Assembly: GCA_012295275.1 (NCBI GenBank)
Contig: CM022677.1
Location: 13,703,835-13,767,834 of the forward strand
DNA length: 64,000 nt
Reading direction: 5' to 3'
DNA from: Chrysomallon squamiferum
Taxonomy: Eukaryota; Mollusca; Gastropoda; Neomphalida; Peltospiridae
A program made the position numbers and the translations under genes. Shown one piece after another: positions 1 through 10,394 of the stretch. Under the pieces are notes generated by a model. That model made no database searches. It was not told where the DNA came from and was given only the letters and a program-made list of their open reading frames with translations. Numbering within the stretch: position 1 is the stretch's first letter; each line of letters starts with the position of its first letter.

Positions 1-110
1 GCTGTTTTTAAAACATCGTTCTTTTTCATTTATATTTTTATATTTGCACTTTTTGTTCGTGCGGTTGTTTCTCCTATTTTATTTGTATTGGATGTGTTGT
101 GTGTGTGTAT
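1..110 (-). repeat. Dispersed repeat fragment, related to 42890-42995
   Basis: The first ~110 bases match the reverse complement of 42890-42995. Shared blocks include TTTTAAAACATCGTT, TTGCACTTTT and TTCGTGCG. Both copies then run into a simple-sequence tract (TG/GA here, CT at 42823-42889). The open frames over both copies are by-products of this repeat. The left edge is cut by the window. Confidence 0.6.
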
Positions 111-246
111 GCGTGAGCGCGTGTGTGTGTTAGTGAGTGAAAGTGTGTGTGTGTTGTGTGCTTGAGAGAGAGAGTGATTGAGTGAGAGTGTATGTGTGTG
201 TGTGAGAGAGTGAGTGAATGTGCAAGACTTTGTGTGTGAGAGAGAT
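100..246. repeat. TG/GA low-complexity tract
   Basis: Irregular mix of TG and GA dinucleotides. It yields an 81-residue minus-strand open frame rich in Ser, His and Thr, which is a composition artefact. Confidence 0.8.
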
Positions 247-1240
247 ATTTTCTTCTTCGATTCCGTTTCTTTCATGTTTTGATTTTAAAATCTTATGTCA
301 GGCAGAATAAGAAGAATAAAATGAAGTAGAATAGTTGAGTGCGCGTGGAACCCCCACCCCAAAACACAACAATGATCTGTATTAGCTGTTAATAATACAC
401 TTATAACAAGAGAACAGCTTTGTACTTCATGATATTATACACGTTAATTATATTTTACACACAGACAGATATATAGATAGGGCAACATTAAGAAACAATG
501 TAAAATAGTTTTAAAATTTCAATGAAATAATGACAGAACAATTTTATTTTTAATCTTATAATTATTTATTTCAGTTTTATTTTAATTACATATATGCAGC
601 AAACCGCTTTGAAGTGTCCGTTTTATTAAACGTAACGTGTAATTTTACTTTGCTAATTCTAAATCGTATAATAAAAATGTGTAATTTTACTGTACGTGAA
701 ACTTGAATATTATAAACTACAGAAAATATTGATAACCGATATTACTGACAGTTATAAATGGTAATTCTACATGGCGTTATGAAAATAAGCGGTTTAATTA
801 CCTGTAAAAAGAAAAAGGTGAGAATTAATTGCTGGTTGAACAATGATATTTACAGTTTGTAGATTAAGTATGTTGAAAAAGGTTAATATCATATTTTATT
901 AATATCGTATATTTATATCAGGTTATATATAAAAATATCAGAGATAATTCCCTGGAATCACGAAAGAGTGTACTGATTAGCTGAGAACAAACGAGTTTAA
1001 CTTGTTATTTTATTATGCGAATTTAAATGTTTTCATTACATTCATTAAAAGGTGTACATCAGCGCAAGTTGTATAGTGTAATATATTTTACATTTCTGAT
1101 TATATCTGAAGTTCTCTTACATTAGATATTAATATAGCCGCTTCACCAGTAATAATCTATATAACAAGGAAGCAGACACCATAATTGTCCTGATTTTTTG
1201 TCAACATCAGAACAATAACAACGATAATAATATCTTTATT
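247..1240. other. AT-rich intergenic DNA, nothing recognised
   Basis: No open frame of note, no transposon ends and no tandem array seen. Very AT-rich with scattered poly-A and poly-T. Confidence 0.6.
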
Positions 1241-1254
1241 TTTTATTTTGTTTT

Positions 1255-1740
1255 TATTTTTCTGTAAAAACGCAAGCTTCCTATATATGTCTGACGCTAT
1301 TCTCTTAGTTTCATTAGAACTGTTCTGAGTGCGGATATAAAAATTACTTCGAATTTTTTATTAGGCCTCGTAAAGTTATCAGAGAAATCAGATTTATTCT
1401 TAGTGTATTGTTTCTGTCGAGATAAAAAATAAATACTTCTTTTTTAAAAAAGTATATAATAATGATAATAATAATAATAAATTGATTTATTTATAATGTA
1501 ATTACATGAGAAATCTTGAACTTTTCATAAAGCCACAGTTAACTATAAAATTATCGCTGTTTACACTGATAAAGTTACCCATCGATAACAAAATAAGACG
1601 CAAGTTTTTAAACGTCTGTATTATTTATATGAGAAATTAAAATTACATTAATTAGAGATTATCAGTTATATTATTGAATAAACATGGAATTTCATTCTAG
1701 ATTAACTTACTTTTCTTAGTGTTTAAAAAAAATCTGATAT
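1255..1740 (+). repeat. Dispersed repeat, diverged copy of 56240-56690 and 28690-29105
   Basis: Shares ordered blocks with 56240-56690 on the same strand and with 28690-29105 on the opposite strand: AAGCTTCCTATATATGT, GCGGATATAAAAATTACTTC, ATCGATAACAAAATAA and ATGGAATTTCATTC. The order is kept, with many substitutions and small indels, so this is an older relative of a segment present in both arms of the large inverted repeat. No coding capacity seen. Confidence 0.7.
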
Positions 1741-1935
1741 ATTCTTAATTACATAATTTGATTAATTTGAATTTTAGATTAATCATGTAATTTCAGGTAG
1801 GGAGAGATGTAAATTGTGTCGCGGAATGTCATGTTACTGCTGTCATAAAACAAAGTATCATATTGTGACACTGAAAGGTGCACAGTTAATTTTCAGTAAT
1901 ATCAATACAATAGTAAATACAACATTCATCTAGCA

Positions 1936-2811
1936 CAGTGGTTCTCAACCTTTTTTTTGTCAACGGCACACCTTAGAACACATGAAAATATAGCGGCACA
2001 CCTGGCTAAATATATATGAAAAATATTTGAATTTTGTAAAGTCATAGACGGCATAGAACCATAGACCCAGCCTAGTCATAGACACCTAGAATGACTCAAA
2101 CTAAATAAAGAAAAACACAGCTGTAACTCACTTCAATGCAGTGTTTTGAATTTCATCAGTCAAATAGCTGGCTTCTTTAGTGAGAAATTTGTGCCTAGTA
2201 ATCTCTCGTGCTTCATGTTTTTGATGTTGTCTAATTCACATATATAAGTAGTTGAAAATTGTAATAAAATTTCTAAAACTTTTTTACATAATATGGGATA
2301 CACCTCTTGTATTGAAATCCAAAATGAATCAATGGGCAGAGTCGAATGTTTTAATTTTAAGGTCATTAGAAAGTGCGGCCAATTCTTCTTCTTCCTGTAA
2401 CTCAAGTTCAATGTTGGAAGAATGATTTATGAAAGGATCTCTAATCCAGTCAAACTTTTCTGTCTTTAATGACGGAAATATATTGTTGATGCTTTCGTTC
2501 TGGGCTGTCAGATGAGTAAACACAATAGGGATCATTTCTCTAATGCAGGTAGAACGCAATAAAGGGAACATATAAAGGTTGACAGTGATTGCTCTTTTTT
2601 TTCCAAAATCACTATTTTCTTTTTGAGAGCAACTAACTTGTCTGTTGAAGTGAGAATATTTTCGTTTTTACCTTGCATTCTACTGTTTGTTTTATTTATG
2701 GATCACGTGGTTTTTCGCATTTTCTTAGTGTGCCGTTCAAAATTTTGCGGCACACATAGGAAAATCTCGTGGCACACCTGTGCGCCGCGGCACACTGGTT
2801 GAGAATCACTG
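1936..2811 (-). mobile_element. Decayed hAT-superfamily transposon with transposase relics
   Basis: The ends are CAGTGGTTCTCAACC and, read inwards from the other side, CAGTGATTCTCAACC: a 15-bp terminal inverted repeat with one mismatch and the typical hAT start. Sub-terminal GGCACACC blocks recur inside both ends. Two minus-strand frames (2329-2571 and 2160-2411) read as consecutive pieces of a hAT transposase C-terminus. The first has a FPSLKTEKFDWIRDPF block and an acidic LQEEEELAALSND block; the second has SFWISIQEVYPILCKK followed by LLQFSTTYICE. In the ZBED5/SCAND3/FAM200-like hAT lineage these blocks form the C-terminal dimerisation region. The pieces overlap in different frames, so a frameshift lies near 2330-2410. 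The N-terminal BED finger and most catalytic sequence are absent. The 8-bp flanks (ATCTAGCA and AATTAATG) do not match, so no target duplication survives. Old and immobile. Confidence 0.85.
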
Positions 2812-2819
2812 AATTAATG

Positions 2820-3590
2820 TTATACTAATCATGTTATAAAGCAGAATATTGATAAACATTATTTACACCTCAAAGTATTTGTGTAAACTGTTTAACAAAT
2901 ATAAATTGATTGACAAGATAAATATATGTAATTATTTAAAATCATATTACAAAACTCATTTTTAAAATCTCTAATAATGCTTGCAGAAGGCAAGGACTGG
3001 AAAATGGATGAAAAACAAATAAAAAATAAATAAAGAAAGAAAGAAATTCATAGCTTAATTTATGTGTTTGTTGTGTACGTGTGTTTTTGTATGCAAATGT
3101 AAACACACATCATGGATTCATATATATTTTATTTATACTCGTCAATATTCAGTCGATTTTCAGAGGCTTACCTCTATCAGACAGTGTGTAAGTGCATGCG
3201 TGCATGTGTATGTATGTGTATGCACGGATAGACAGATAGATCAGATAGATCAGATAGATCCTGAAGCCACTATCAGTAATTGCAATATATGATCACTAGA
3301 TAAGTTTCTATATTTTCAGTCGGTAAACAAAAACAATATTACTTTTTTAAATATTTAATTACCAGTTTAATCTTAAAAGCCCCTAGTGCTTGTACAAACT
3401 TCAGCCTGTTTATCAGTAGCTCCATCCATATGCAGGACAGACAGTCGGTGTGTGGGTGGATAGGATAAAAACGGGTGAGCTTAGGGTCCCGGACAGAAAA
3501 GGTGAGTTGAACACAAGCCCTCCCGCCCTACCCCGACATTTTTCGAGATTCCATTTATCACATATGGATAATTAGCGTACGTAAGCTTAG
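2820..3590. other. AT-rich intergenic DNA with a short GATA/TG patch
   Basis: No gene recognised. 3180-3262 holds TG and GATAGATCA-type repeats that create a spurious 76-residue frame. Confidence 0.55.
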
Positions 3591-4380
3591 TGAGTACATC
3601 TCACGTAAGGGAGATAACTGTAATCGATACAATTTTCACTTTGCTTAGTGAGTACATCTCACATAAGGGACATAACTCTAATCTATGTTTGTGAACACAT
3701 ATCACTAAAGGGAGATAAGTCTAATCGATATAATTTTTAATTTGTTTACATCTCATGTAAGGGACCTAACTCTAATCCAGGTTTGTGAGCACATATCACT
3801 CAACTGTAATCAATATAGCCTTTACTTCGCCGAGTAAACTCCTCCCACCTCTGGTGACACATCATGGGGTTTGACCCATGTTATATACAGGGTGGCCCAG
3901 ATGTAACCGAACCTGAATTGTTATGAAAAGTTACAGTTAAATGAAACAAATTTGATTTCATATAGTTACAGCAAATGTTCAAAATGCAAACCATTATTTG
4001 TAATACAGTGATGACATCGTTCAATGGTTGATTCTGTTACTTTTTTGCACATTTCCGTGAAGCAGACTTGAAATCAGTGATCATCGATTGAGCTTTCGGG
4101 TTCGGTTACATCTGGGCCACCCTGTATAAAGAAAGAGATGTTTCCACAATATTTCGTAGATGAGTCTGGAATCGGAAAGTACTGCTGATGTCTCCAAAAA
4201 CGCTGAGATTCAATCCCACGATCTCACGCACATGAACATGCTTACAAGAAACATTATAGTTTCAACTTGGTTCTGTACCTTCACAAGCTGTGTGAGGGTG
4301 GGGTACTAGGGCAGGGGGGCAGGGGCCATGCGTTTTTATTTCTTAAACTATTTTTTTTTATTCTGCTGTTACAATCTTCT
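3590..4380 (+). repeat. Tandem segmental duplication, unit 1 (with MITE insertion)
   Basis: Collinear with 4530-4985. Shared stretches include CTTCGCCGAGTAAACTCCTC, GGTGACACATCA, TTTCCACAATATTTCGTAG, TACTGCTGATGTCTCC and GGGGTACTAGGGCAGG. The first ~200 bases of this unit contain several AAGGGAGATAACT-type motifs spaced roughly 50-60 bp apart. The unit carries an extra ~239 bp (MITE plus duplicated TA) absent from unit 2. Confidence 0.85.
3888..4124. mobile_element. Mariner-like MITE with perfect TIRs and TA duplication
   Basis: A 237-bp element starts CAGGGTGGCCCAGATGTAAC and ends with its exact reverse complement; the inverted match continues to ~25 bp each side. It is flanked by TA on both sides. 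Unit 2 of the surrounding duplication (near 4708-4722) has the unoccupied sequence: removing the element plus one TA from unit 1 gives exactly the CATGTTATATATAAAG seen there. TA duplication and a CAGGGTGG-type end fit the Tc1/mariner superfamily. No transposase frame is present, so it was mobilised in trans. Confidence 0.9.
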
Positions 4381-4529
4381 ATTATGTGAATAATGTTTTT
4401 ATTATAATTATTTTTTCATAACTTGGCTGAATAATTAAATAGCATTTCTTTAGCACTTAACTAAATGAATTAAATGAAACAGAAATATAAATTAGAAACT
4501 ACATCATTATTCTTTTTTATTTCATTTTT

Positions 4530-4985
4530 CAAGATAACTCTAATCGATATAATTCCCACTTTGCTTAGTGAATACATCTCACGTAAGGGACATAACTCTA
4601 ATCTACCATTGTGAGCACATATCACTAAACTGTAATCAATATAGCCTTTACTTCGCCGAGTAAACTCCTCCCACCTCTGGTGACACATCACGGGGTATGA
4701 CCCATGTTATATATAAAGAAAGTGATGTTTCCACAATATTTCGTAGATGAATCTGGAATCAGATTCCATCGGATTCCAAAAGTACTGCTGATGTCTCCAA
4801 AAACGCCGAGATTCAATCCCACGATCTCACACATATGAACATGCTTACAAGAAACATAAAAGTTTGAACTTGGTTCAGTATCTTCACAAGCTGTTAGGGT
4901 GGGGTACTAGGGCAGGGGGGTAGGGGCCATGCGTTTTTATTTCTTAAACTATTTTTTTTATTATTATTGTTCTGCTGTTACCATC
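4530..4985 (+). repeat. Tandem segmental duplication, unit 2 (empty MITE site)
   Basis: Second copy of the 3590-4380 segment without the MITE, with scattered substitutions and a partial local duplication (GATTCCATCG/GATTCC near 4760). Starts at AAGATAACTCTAATCGATAT and ends in the GGGGTAGGGGCCATGCG stretch. Confidence 0.85.
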
Positions 4986-4994
4986 TTCTATATT

Positions 4995-5130
4995 GAATAA
5001 AAAATGTCTTAATAATAGTTACCAGCCAATATATTCACAAATAGAGTTATTTCCCTTTAATACGAAAACGAATACTTTCTTGGATGACGTTATCTCCCCT
5101 TTCTTATATTATAAAAGGGTTTATCAGATA
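4995..5130 (+). repeat. Flank repeat, copy 1 of 2 around the minisatellite
   Basis: The stretch from AATAATAGTTACCAGC to AAAAGGGTTTATCAG is repeated in the same orientation at 7110-7245, on the far side of the array. It contains GAGTTATTTCCCTTTAAT, the reverse-complement form of the array motif. Confidence 0.75.
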
Positions 5131-6690
5131 ACTCTATATAGGAATATATTCGTATAGAGAAAAATGTAACAAAGGGGAGATAAATCTATATAGGAATATA
5201 TTCGTTTTAACCTGACTAATCAAGAAGAAAAATGTAACAAAGGGGACATAACTCTATATAGGAATATGTTCGTTTTAACCTGAATAATCAAGGAGAAAAA
5301 TGTACCAAAGGGGGACATAACTCTATCCCAGAGGATATTCGTTTTCATGTTAAAGGGAGATAAATCTATATAGGAATATGTTCGTTTTAACCTGAATAAT
5401 CAAGGAGTAAAATGTACCAAAGGGGAAATAACTCTATCCGAGAGGTTATTCGTTTTCATGTTAAAGGGAGATAACTCTATATAGGAATATGTTCGTTTTA
5501 ACCTGAATAATCAAGGAGGAAAATCTAACAAAGAGGACATAACTCTATATAGGAATATGTTCGTTTTAACCTGAATAATCAAGAGAAAAATGTAACGAAG
5601 GGGAGATAACTCTATATAGGAATATGTTCGTTTTAACCTGAATAATCAAGAGTAAAATGTAACAAAGGGGAGATAACTCTATCCGAGAGGTTATTCGTTT
5701 TCATGTTAAAGGGAGATAAATCTATATAGGAATATGTTCGTTTTAACCTGAATAATCAAGGAGAAAAATGTAACAAAGGGGACATAACTCTATATAGGAA
5801 TATGTTCGTTTTAACCTGAATAATCAAGGAGAAAAATGTAACAAAGGGGACATAACTCTATATAGGAATATGTTCGTTTTGAAACCTGAATAATCAAGGA
5901 GTTTTAACCTGAATAATCAAGGAGAGAAAATGTAACAAAGGGGAGATAACTCTATCCGAGAGGTTCGTTTTAATGTTTTCATGTTAAAGGGAGATAACTC
6001 TATATAGGAATATGTTCGTTTTAACCTGAATAATCAAGAGAGAAAAATGTAACAAAGGGGAGATAACTCTATATAGGAATATGTTCGTTTTAACCTGAAT
6101 AATCAAGGAGAAAAATGTAACAAAGGGGAGATAACTCTATATAGGAATATGTTCGTTTTAACCTGAATAATCAAGGAGAAAAATGTAACAAAGGGGAGAT
6201 AACTCTATCCGAGAGGATATTCGTTTTCATGTTAAAGGGAGATAAATCTATATAGGAATATGTTCGTTTTAACCTGAATAATCAAGGAGAAAAATGTAAC
6301 AAAGGGGAGATAACTCTATCCGAGAGGATATTCGTTTTCATTTTAAAGGGAATAAATCTAAGGAGGAATATGTTCGTTTTAACCTGAATAATCAAGGAGA
6401 AAAATGTCAAAGGGAGGATAACCTCCATCCGAGAGGTTTTCATGTTAAAGGGAGATAAATCTATATAGGAATATGTTCGTTTTAACCTGAATAATCAAGG
6501 AGAAAAATGTAACAAAGGGGAGATACCTCCATCCGAGAGGTTATTCGTTTTCATGTTAAAGGGAGATAAATCTATATAGGAATATGTTCGTTTTAACCTG
6601 AATAATCAAGGAGAAAAATGTAACAAAGGGGAGATACCTCCATCCGAGAGGTTATTCGTTTTCACGTTAAAAGGAGAGAATATCAATATA
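5090..6690 (+). repeat. Composite minisatellite built on AAAGGGAGATAACTC
   Basis: About 1.6 kb of tandem units of two kinds. One is ~68 bp and runs from AAAGGGGAGATAACTC through ATAGGAATATGTTCG and CCTGAATAATCAAGGAG to AAAATGTAAC. The other is ~43 bp and runs from AAAGGGAGATAACTC through ATCCGAGAGG to TTCGTTTTCATGTT. They are interspersed irregularly; near 5880-5930 and 6400-6440 units are truncated or fused. Every unit opens with the GGGAGATAACTC core, sometimes as GGGACATAACTC or GGGAGATAAATC. No open frame runs through the array. Confidence 0.9.
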
Positions 6691-8035
6691 TTCGCTTGTG
6701 ATTAATGTTCAGTATATTTTCAGCCAATGGAATCCAGTAATTTAATTGAATTTAATTAGTGGACACTGCTTAATCATTTGATAAGCATTTTAAATAATGA
6801 ATGCTTTTTACATTAAAATTATAGATCAGATGGAAATATTTATAGGATATTCTTTTTTTGTTATATTAATATATCAATATCTAAAAGGTAAATAACATCT
6901 TTTTTATATTAATAATAATATTTCAATGTTGAAAATATCTAATTTGTTGAAATCTAAAATTTACAAAACGAAAATTTATATTTTGATATAACTCTTAACT
7001 TGAAATATGATAAGGATAGTGAGAACTTAAAAATACAAGAATTATGGTCTACATTATACTTTTGTCCGATGGTAAAAGGAGAAACAAATGAATATTAAAT
7101 ATAATAAACAATAAAATATTTCTTAATAATAGTTACCAGCGAATATATTCACAAATAGAGTTATTTTCCTTTAATATGAAAACGAATACTTTATCGGATG
7201 GAGTTATCTCCGCTTTCTTACATTAAAAAAGGGTTTATCAGAATTACTTGATATGAAATCAGTTTGTGGAAATATGTGAATAGAAGATTCATCAAAGTTT
7301 GTGAAAATATTTAATGTAATAAAACATTTATTATTGATTCATTATGCCACTATTTGTTATTTTTCGTTTAAAATTATTATCAAAATTATCAATCATTAAT
7401 TTAATATATATTCTTAAAATTTAATTTCATATCATTTCTTTAGCACTTAACTAAATGAATTAAATGAAACAGAAATCTAAATTACAAAATACATCATTAT
7501 TAATTTTTTTTTTCCTTTTTCAAAATTTGTTCTGTTGTTGTTAATGTTGTTAACCATTATCATCGTTATATTCATTCCTATTAATGGACAACAGAGTTAT
7601 TTCCCTTAGACTACTTTCTCTATGAAATTGACTAATTATTATTATTATTAGTAGTAGTAGTATCTCTGTTTGTGCATTCTTAGTTTATTTCATACATTTA
7701 AAATGTTTCTTTACTAAAAACTTAATATTTATTCATTCATACTATTCAGAATAAAAATAAGAATTTAAATTTATTACGACATTCCGTTTTGATACGTGAA
7801 AATTTGTATATATTATTTATTATAATTAGAGAAAGAGATATTTGGGTTTCACTACGACTAAGATTGTACGTTTTCATGAAAATTTCATTTCACTGTAAAA
7901 ATGTAGCATAAAAATTTCAATTACATATAAATACTGTTTTTCTGCCATTTCATACTGACACATTTAAATTTCACAGATATAATGATTTCTAGAGCGCGGA
8001 ATGTAACATCAATTCAGGTGTTTAAAAGTGTAATT
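6691..8035. other. AT-rich intergenic DNA with a second flank repeat
   Basis: 7110-7245 repeats 4995-5130. 7430-7500 repeats 4440-4520 (TTTCTTTAGCACTTAACTAA and AATTAAATGAAACAGAAAT). 7595-7612 holds GAGTTATTTCCCTTAG, the array motif on the other strand. No gene seen. Confidence 0.6.
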
Positions 8036-8036
8036 A

Positions 8037-8039
<3 letters not shown>

Positions 8040-8074
<35 letters not shown>

Positions 8075-8090
8075 GTGTGTGTGTGTGTCA
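8040..8090. repeat. (TG)n microsatellite
   Basis: Nearly pure TG with one interruption, producing Cys-Val repeat frames that are not genes. Confidence 0.9.
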
Positions 8091-8269
8091 TCTTTCTTTC
8101 ATTTTTGTTTGTTTTTATTTTTGTTGTTGATATTATTGCTAACACTGTTATTTATTTTACTGTGGTACATAATTATTACTATTTTTGTTATTGTTATTAT
8201 TGCTAATATTGGTGTTATAGCTGTTGCTTTTGCTGTTAGTTAATTTTGGTTTAGGCAGAATTGATAAGT

Positions 8270-8895
8270 TTGTGTGGAGAGAAGAAAGCGAGTTACAGAG
8301 AGAGTTAGAGAGAAAAAGACAGAGACAGAAAAACACATGGAGAGAGATACAGAGACAGACAGACAGACAGACAGAGAGAGAAAGAGACACAGATAGTGTC
8401 AGAAAGACAGAGAGAAAAAGTGAGTCAGAGACACAGTCAAAGAGAGAAAAAAAGTGAGAGAGACAGTGATATAAAGAGAGACAGATAGGGACTGAGACAG
8501 AGGGAGAAAGAGACAGAGAAAAAGAGACAGGGACATAGGGAGATAGAGAGAGATGGAGAGATAAAGAGATATAGCAGAGAGAAAAAGAGATTCAGAACAG
8601 ATAGAGACAGAGAGATTCTGAGAGAGACAGAGACAGAGGGAGAAAGAGAGATTCAGAGAGACAGAGAGATATAGAGAGAGACCGAGAAAGAAAGACTGAG
8701 AGAGACAGACAGAGAGTGGAAGAGAGAGAAAGAGAGAGAAAGAGAGAAAGAGAGACAGTGATAGAGGGAAAGAGAGACAGAGAGAGATAGACACAGACCG
8801 AGAGAGTCACACAGAGAGACAGAGATAGACAGAGAGAGAAAGAGAGATAAGAGAAAGAGATAGAGTGAGAGAAGGCGAGAGACAGAGAGAAAGAT
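8270..8895. repeat. 0.6-kb imperfect polypurine (GA/GACA) tract
   Basis: Almost uninterrupted purines on the plus strand with occasional C or T (AGAGACAGAGAGAGAT-type words). The complementary strand gives overlapping Ser/Leu frames up to 131 residues, which are artefacts. The degenerate repeat indicates an old microsatellite. Confidence 0.9.
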
Positions 8896-8968
8896 ACTAA
8901 CCATTAAGAAAATACTAATCATTAACCAAATACTAACCTTTAACCAAATACTAACCATTACTAACATC
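8893..8968. repeat. Short minisatellite, ATACTAACCATTAACCAA-like unit
   Basis: Four imperfect ~17-18-bp units (ATACTAACCATTAAGAAA and similar) directly after the purine tract. Confidence 0.75.
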
Positions 8969-9150
8969 CCCTACATGTACTAAACCTCACCATGGTGTAG
9001 GGGTGGCAACATTTCCAAAGGGAATGGCTAATTAGTACATTAATATAATAACATTATTTTGGTTAGATAGATAGACAGATAGATAGATTATGATAGATAA
9101 ATAGAAATACCTACATACAGATATAGTTACTGAAGATAGATGAACAGATG

Positions 9151-9228
9151 GATACATAGGGTATTGCTACTTTTTCTAATTTTGAATACAGTGTCATTAC
9201 TTTGAAAGCTCTTTCTATATACAGATAG
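9151..9228 (+). repeat. 78-bp inverted repeat, left copy (partner 20228-20307)
   Basis: From GATACATAGGGTATTGCTAC to the GATAG after TTTCTATAT. The reverse complement of 20230-20307 matches it over 78 bp with about 8 mismatches by eye. The two copies bracket the simple-repeat-rich 9.2-20.2 kb block. They could be ends of a mobile element or an independent dispersed repeat. Confidence 0.7.
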
Positions 9229-9319
9229 ACAGGTCAACAGAGCATAGACAGAAGTGTATGTACTTAAGAATAAGTTATGACATATAAATATTTCCCTCTG
9301 GCTTTCACTGTCCAAATTA

Positions 9320-9806
9320 CTCATCCTTACTTACCTGCATGTTTCTATCTATCTATCTGTCTATCTATATATTTGTTTTATTTCATCATCAATTTCTCTG
9401 GCTATTTTTCTATCTATGTATCTGTCTGTTTGTTGATCAACCTGTGGTGTAGCTTAATCTTATTACCTGTCTAGCTAACCATTCATTCATCACTATATCC
9501 ATTTACCTATATATATATATATATATATATTTGGAAAAATAATGATTATTTCTATTACATTTTATTATTGTATGTACAGGAAAGACAACATTCTGGAATC
9601 AGCTTCAGTTACAAGAATAGGGAGAAAAATTTAAACAGATGAGGTGGTGTCTACTGATATGGAACAATTATTATTCACAAAAGATGGATTTTTCTTTCCA
9701 AAGCAGTTTCCTAACCTATCAATCTATTTTTCAAGCGATCAATACGTCTAACTATCTCTACATCAAGCTATCTTACCCTCTCAGTTACAAATAGCACAGT
9801 CTATTT

Positions 9807-9837
<31 letters not shown>

Positions 9838-10052
9838 TTACGTATACACTCTCTCTATTTATATCATATTTAATTATTTAAATACATTTTTTTATCTATT
9901 TATCTATCTATAAATATATTTATTTATCTATCTATTTATCCCATATACATAAGTAACAGACTTGGACTTTCTTACAGGATGCAGTATATACTCATGCCTC
10001 CTTGCATCTATCTAGCTTTCTTCTGTCTATCAATTTACCTCTCTATCCACCC

Positions 10053-10094
<42 letters not shown>

Positions 10095-10144
10095 CCTAAT
10101 CATCTTTAAACACACAAATAAATTATTATCATTACTATACATTA

Positions 10145-10194
<50 letters not shown>

Positions 10195-10394
10195 CCCATT
10201 TCTTAACACACGTCTATCTATATGTCTGTCAGTCTGTCTACAAATCAATCTACCAAACTAGTAACATACCTACCTATCAGTTTATCTCTCTAGCTTATAC
10301 GTCTATTTTTCAATAACCATGTATCAATAATATGTCCAGCTCCCTGAATATCTAACTATGTACTACTTCAAACCTCGCTATCTTGCTGAATGTC
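9320..10394. repeat. TATC/CTGT-rich simple-sequence DNA with CA, TG and TA microsatellites
   Basis: TATC and CTGT words dominate the plus strand. 9510-9530 is (TA)n, 9810-9835 (CA)n, 10061-10090 (CA)n, 10147-10190 (TG)n then (TA)n. 9580-9712 is an exon-like fragment repeated at 17294-17425. No gene. Confidence 0.75.
9580..9712 (+). repeat. Exon-like fragment, copy 1 (partner 17294-17425)
   Basis: Preceded by an acceptor-like TTTATTATTGTATGTACAG. It reads GAAAGAC...TTCTGGAATCAGCTTCAGT and ends near TTTCTTTCCAAAGCAGTTTC; the 17.3-kb copy has the same acceptor-like lead and the same blocks. Frames contain stops in both. It may be a relic exon of an unidentified gene; function unknown. Confidence 0.45.

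Noticed and set aside
4200-4235. tRNA B-box-like GATTCAATCCC (SINE promoter?)
   Set aside because: No matching A box at the right spacing and no tailed repeat structure.
8399-8967. Overlapping Ser/Leu-rich membrane-like frames
   Set aside because: Produced by the complement of the polypurine tract.
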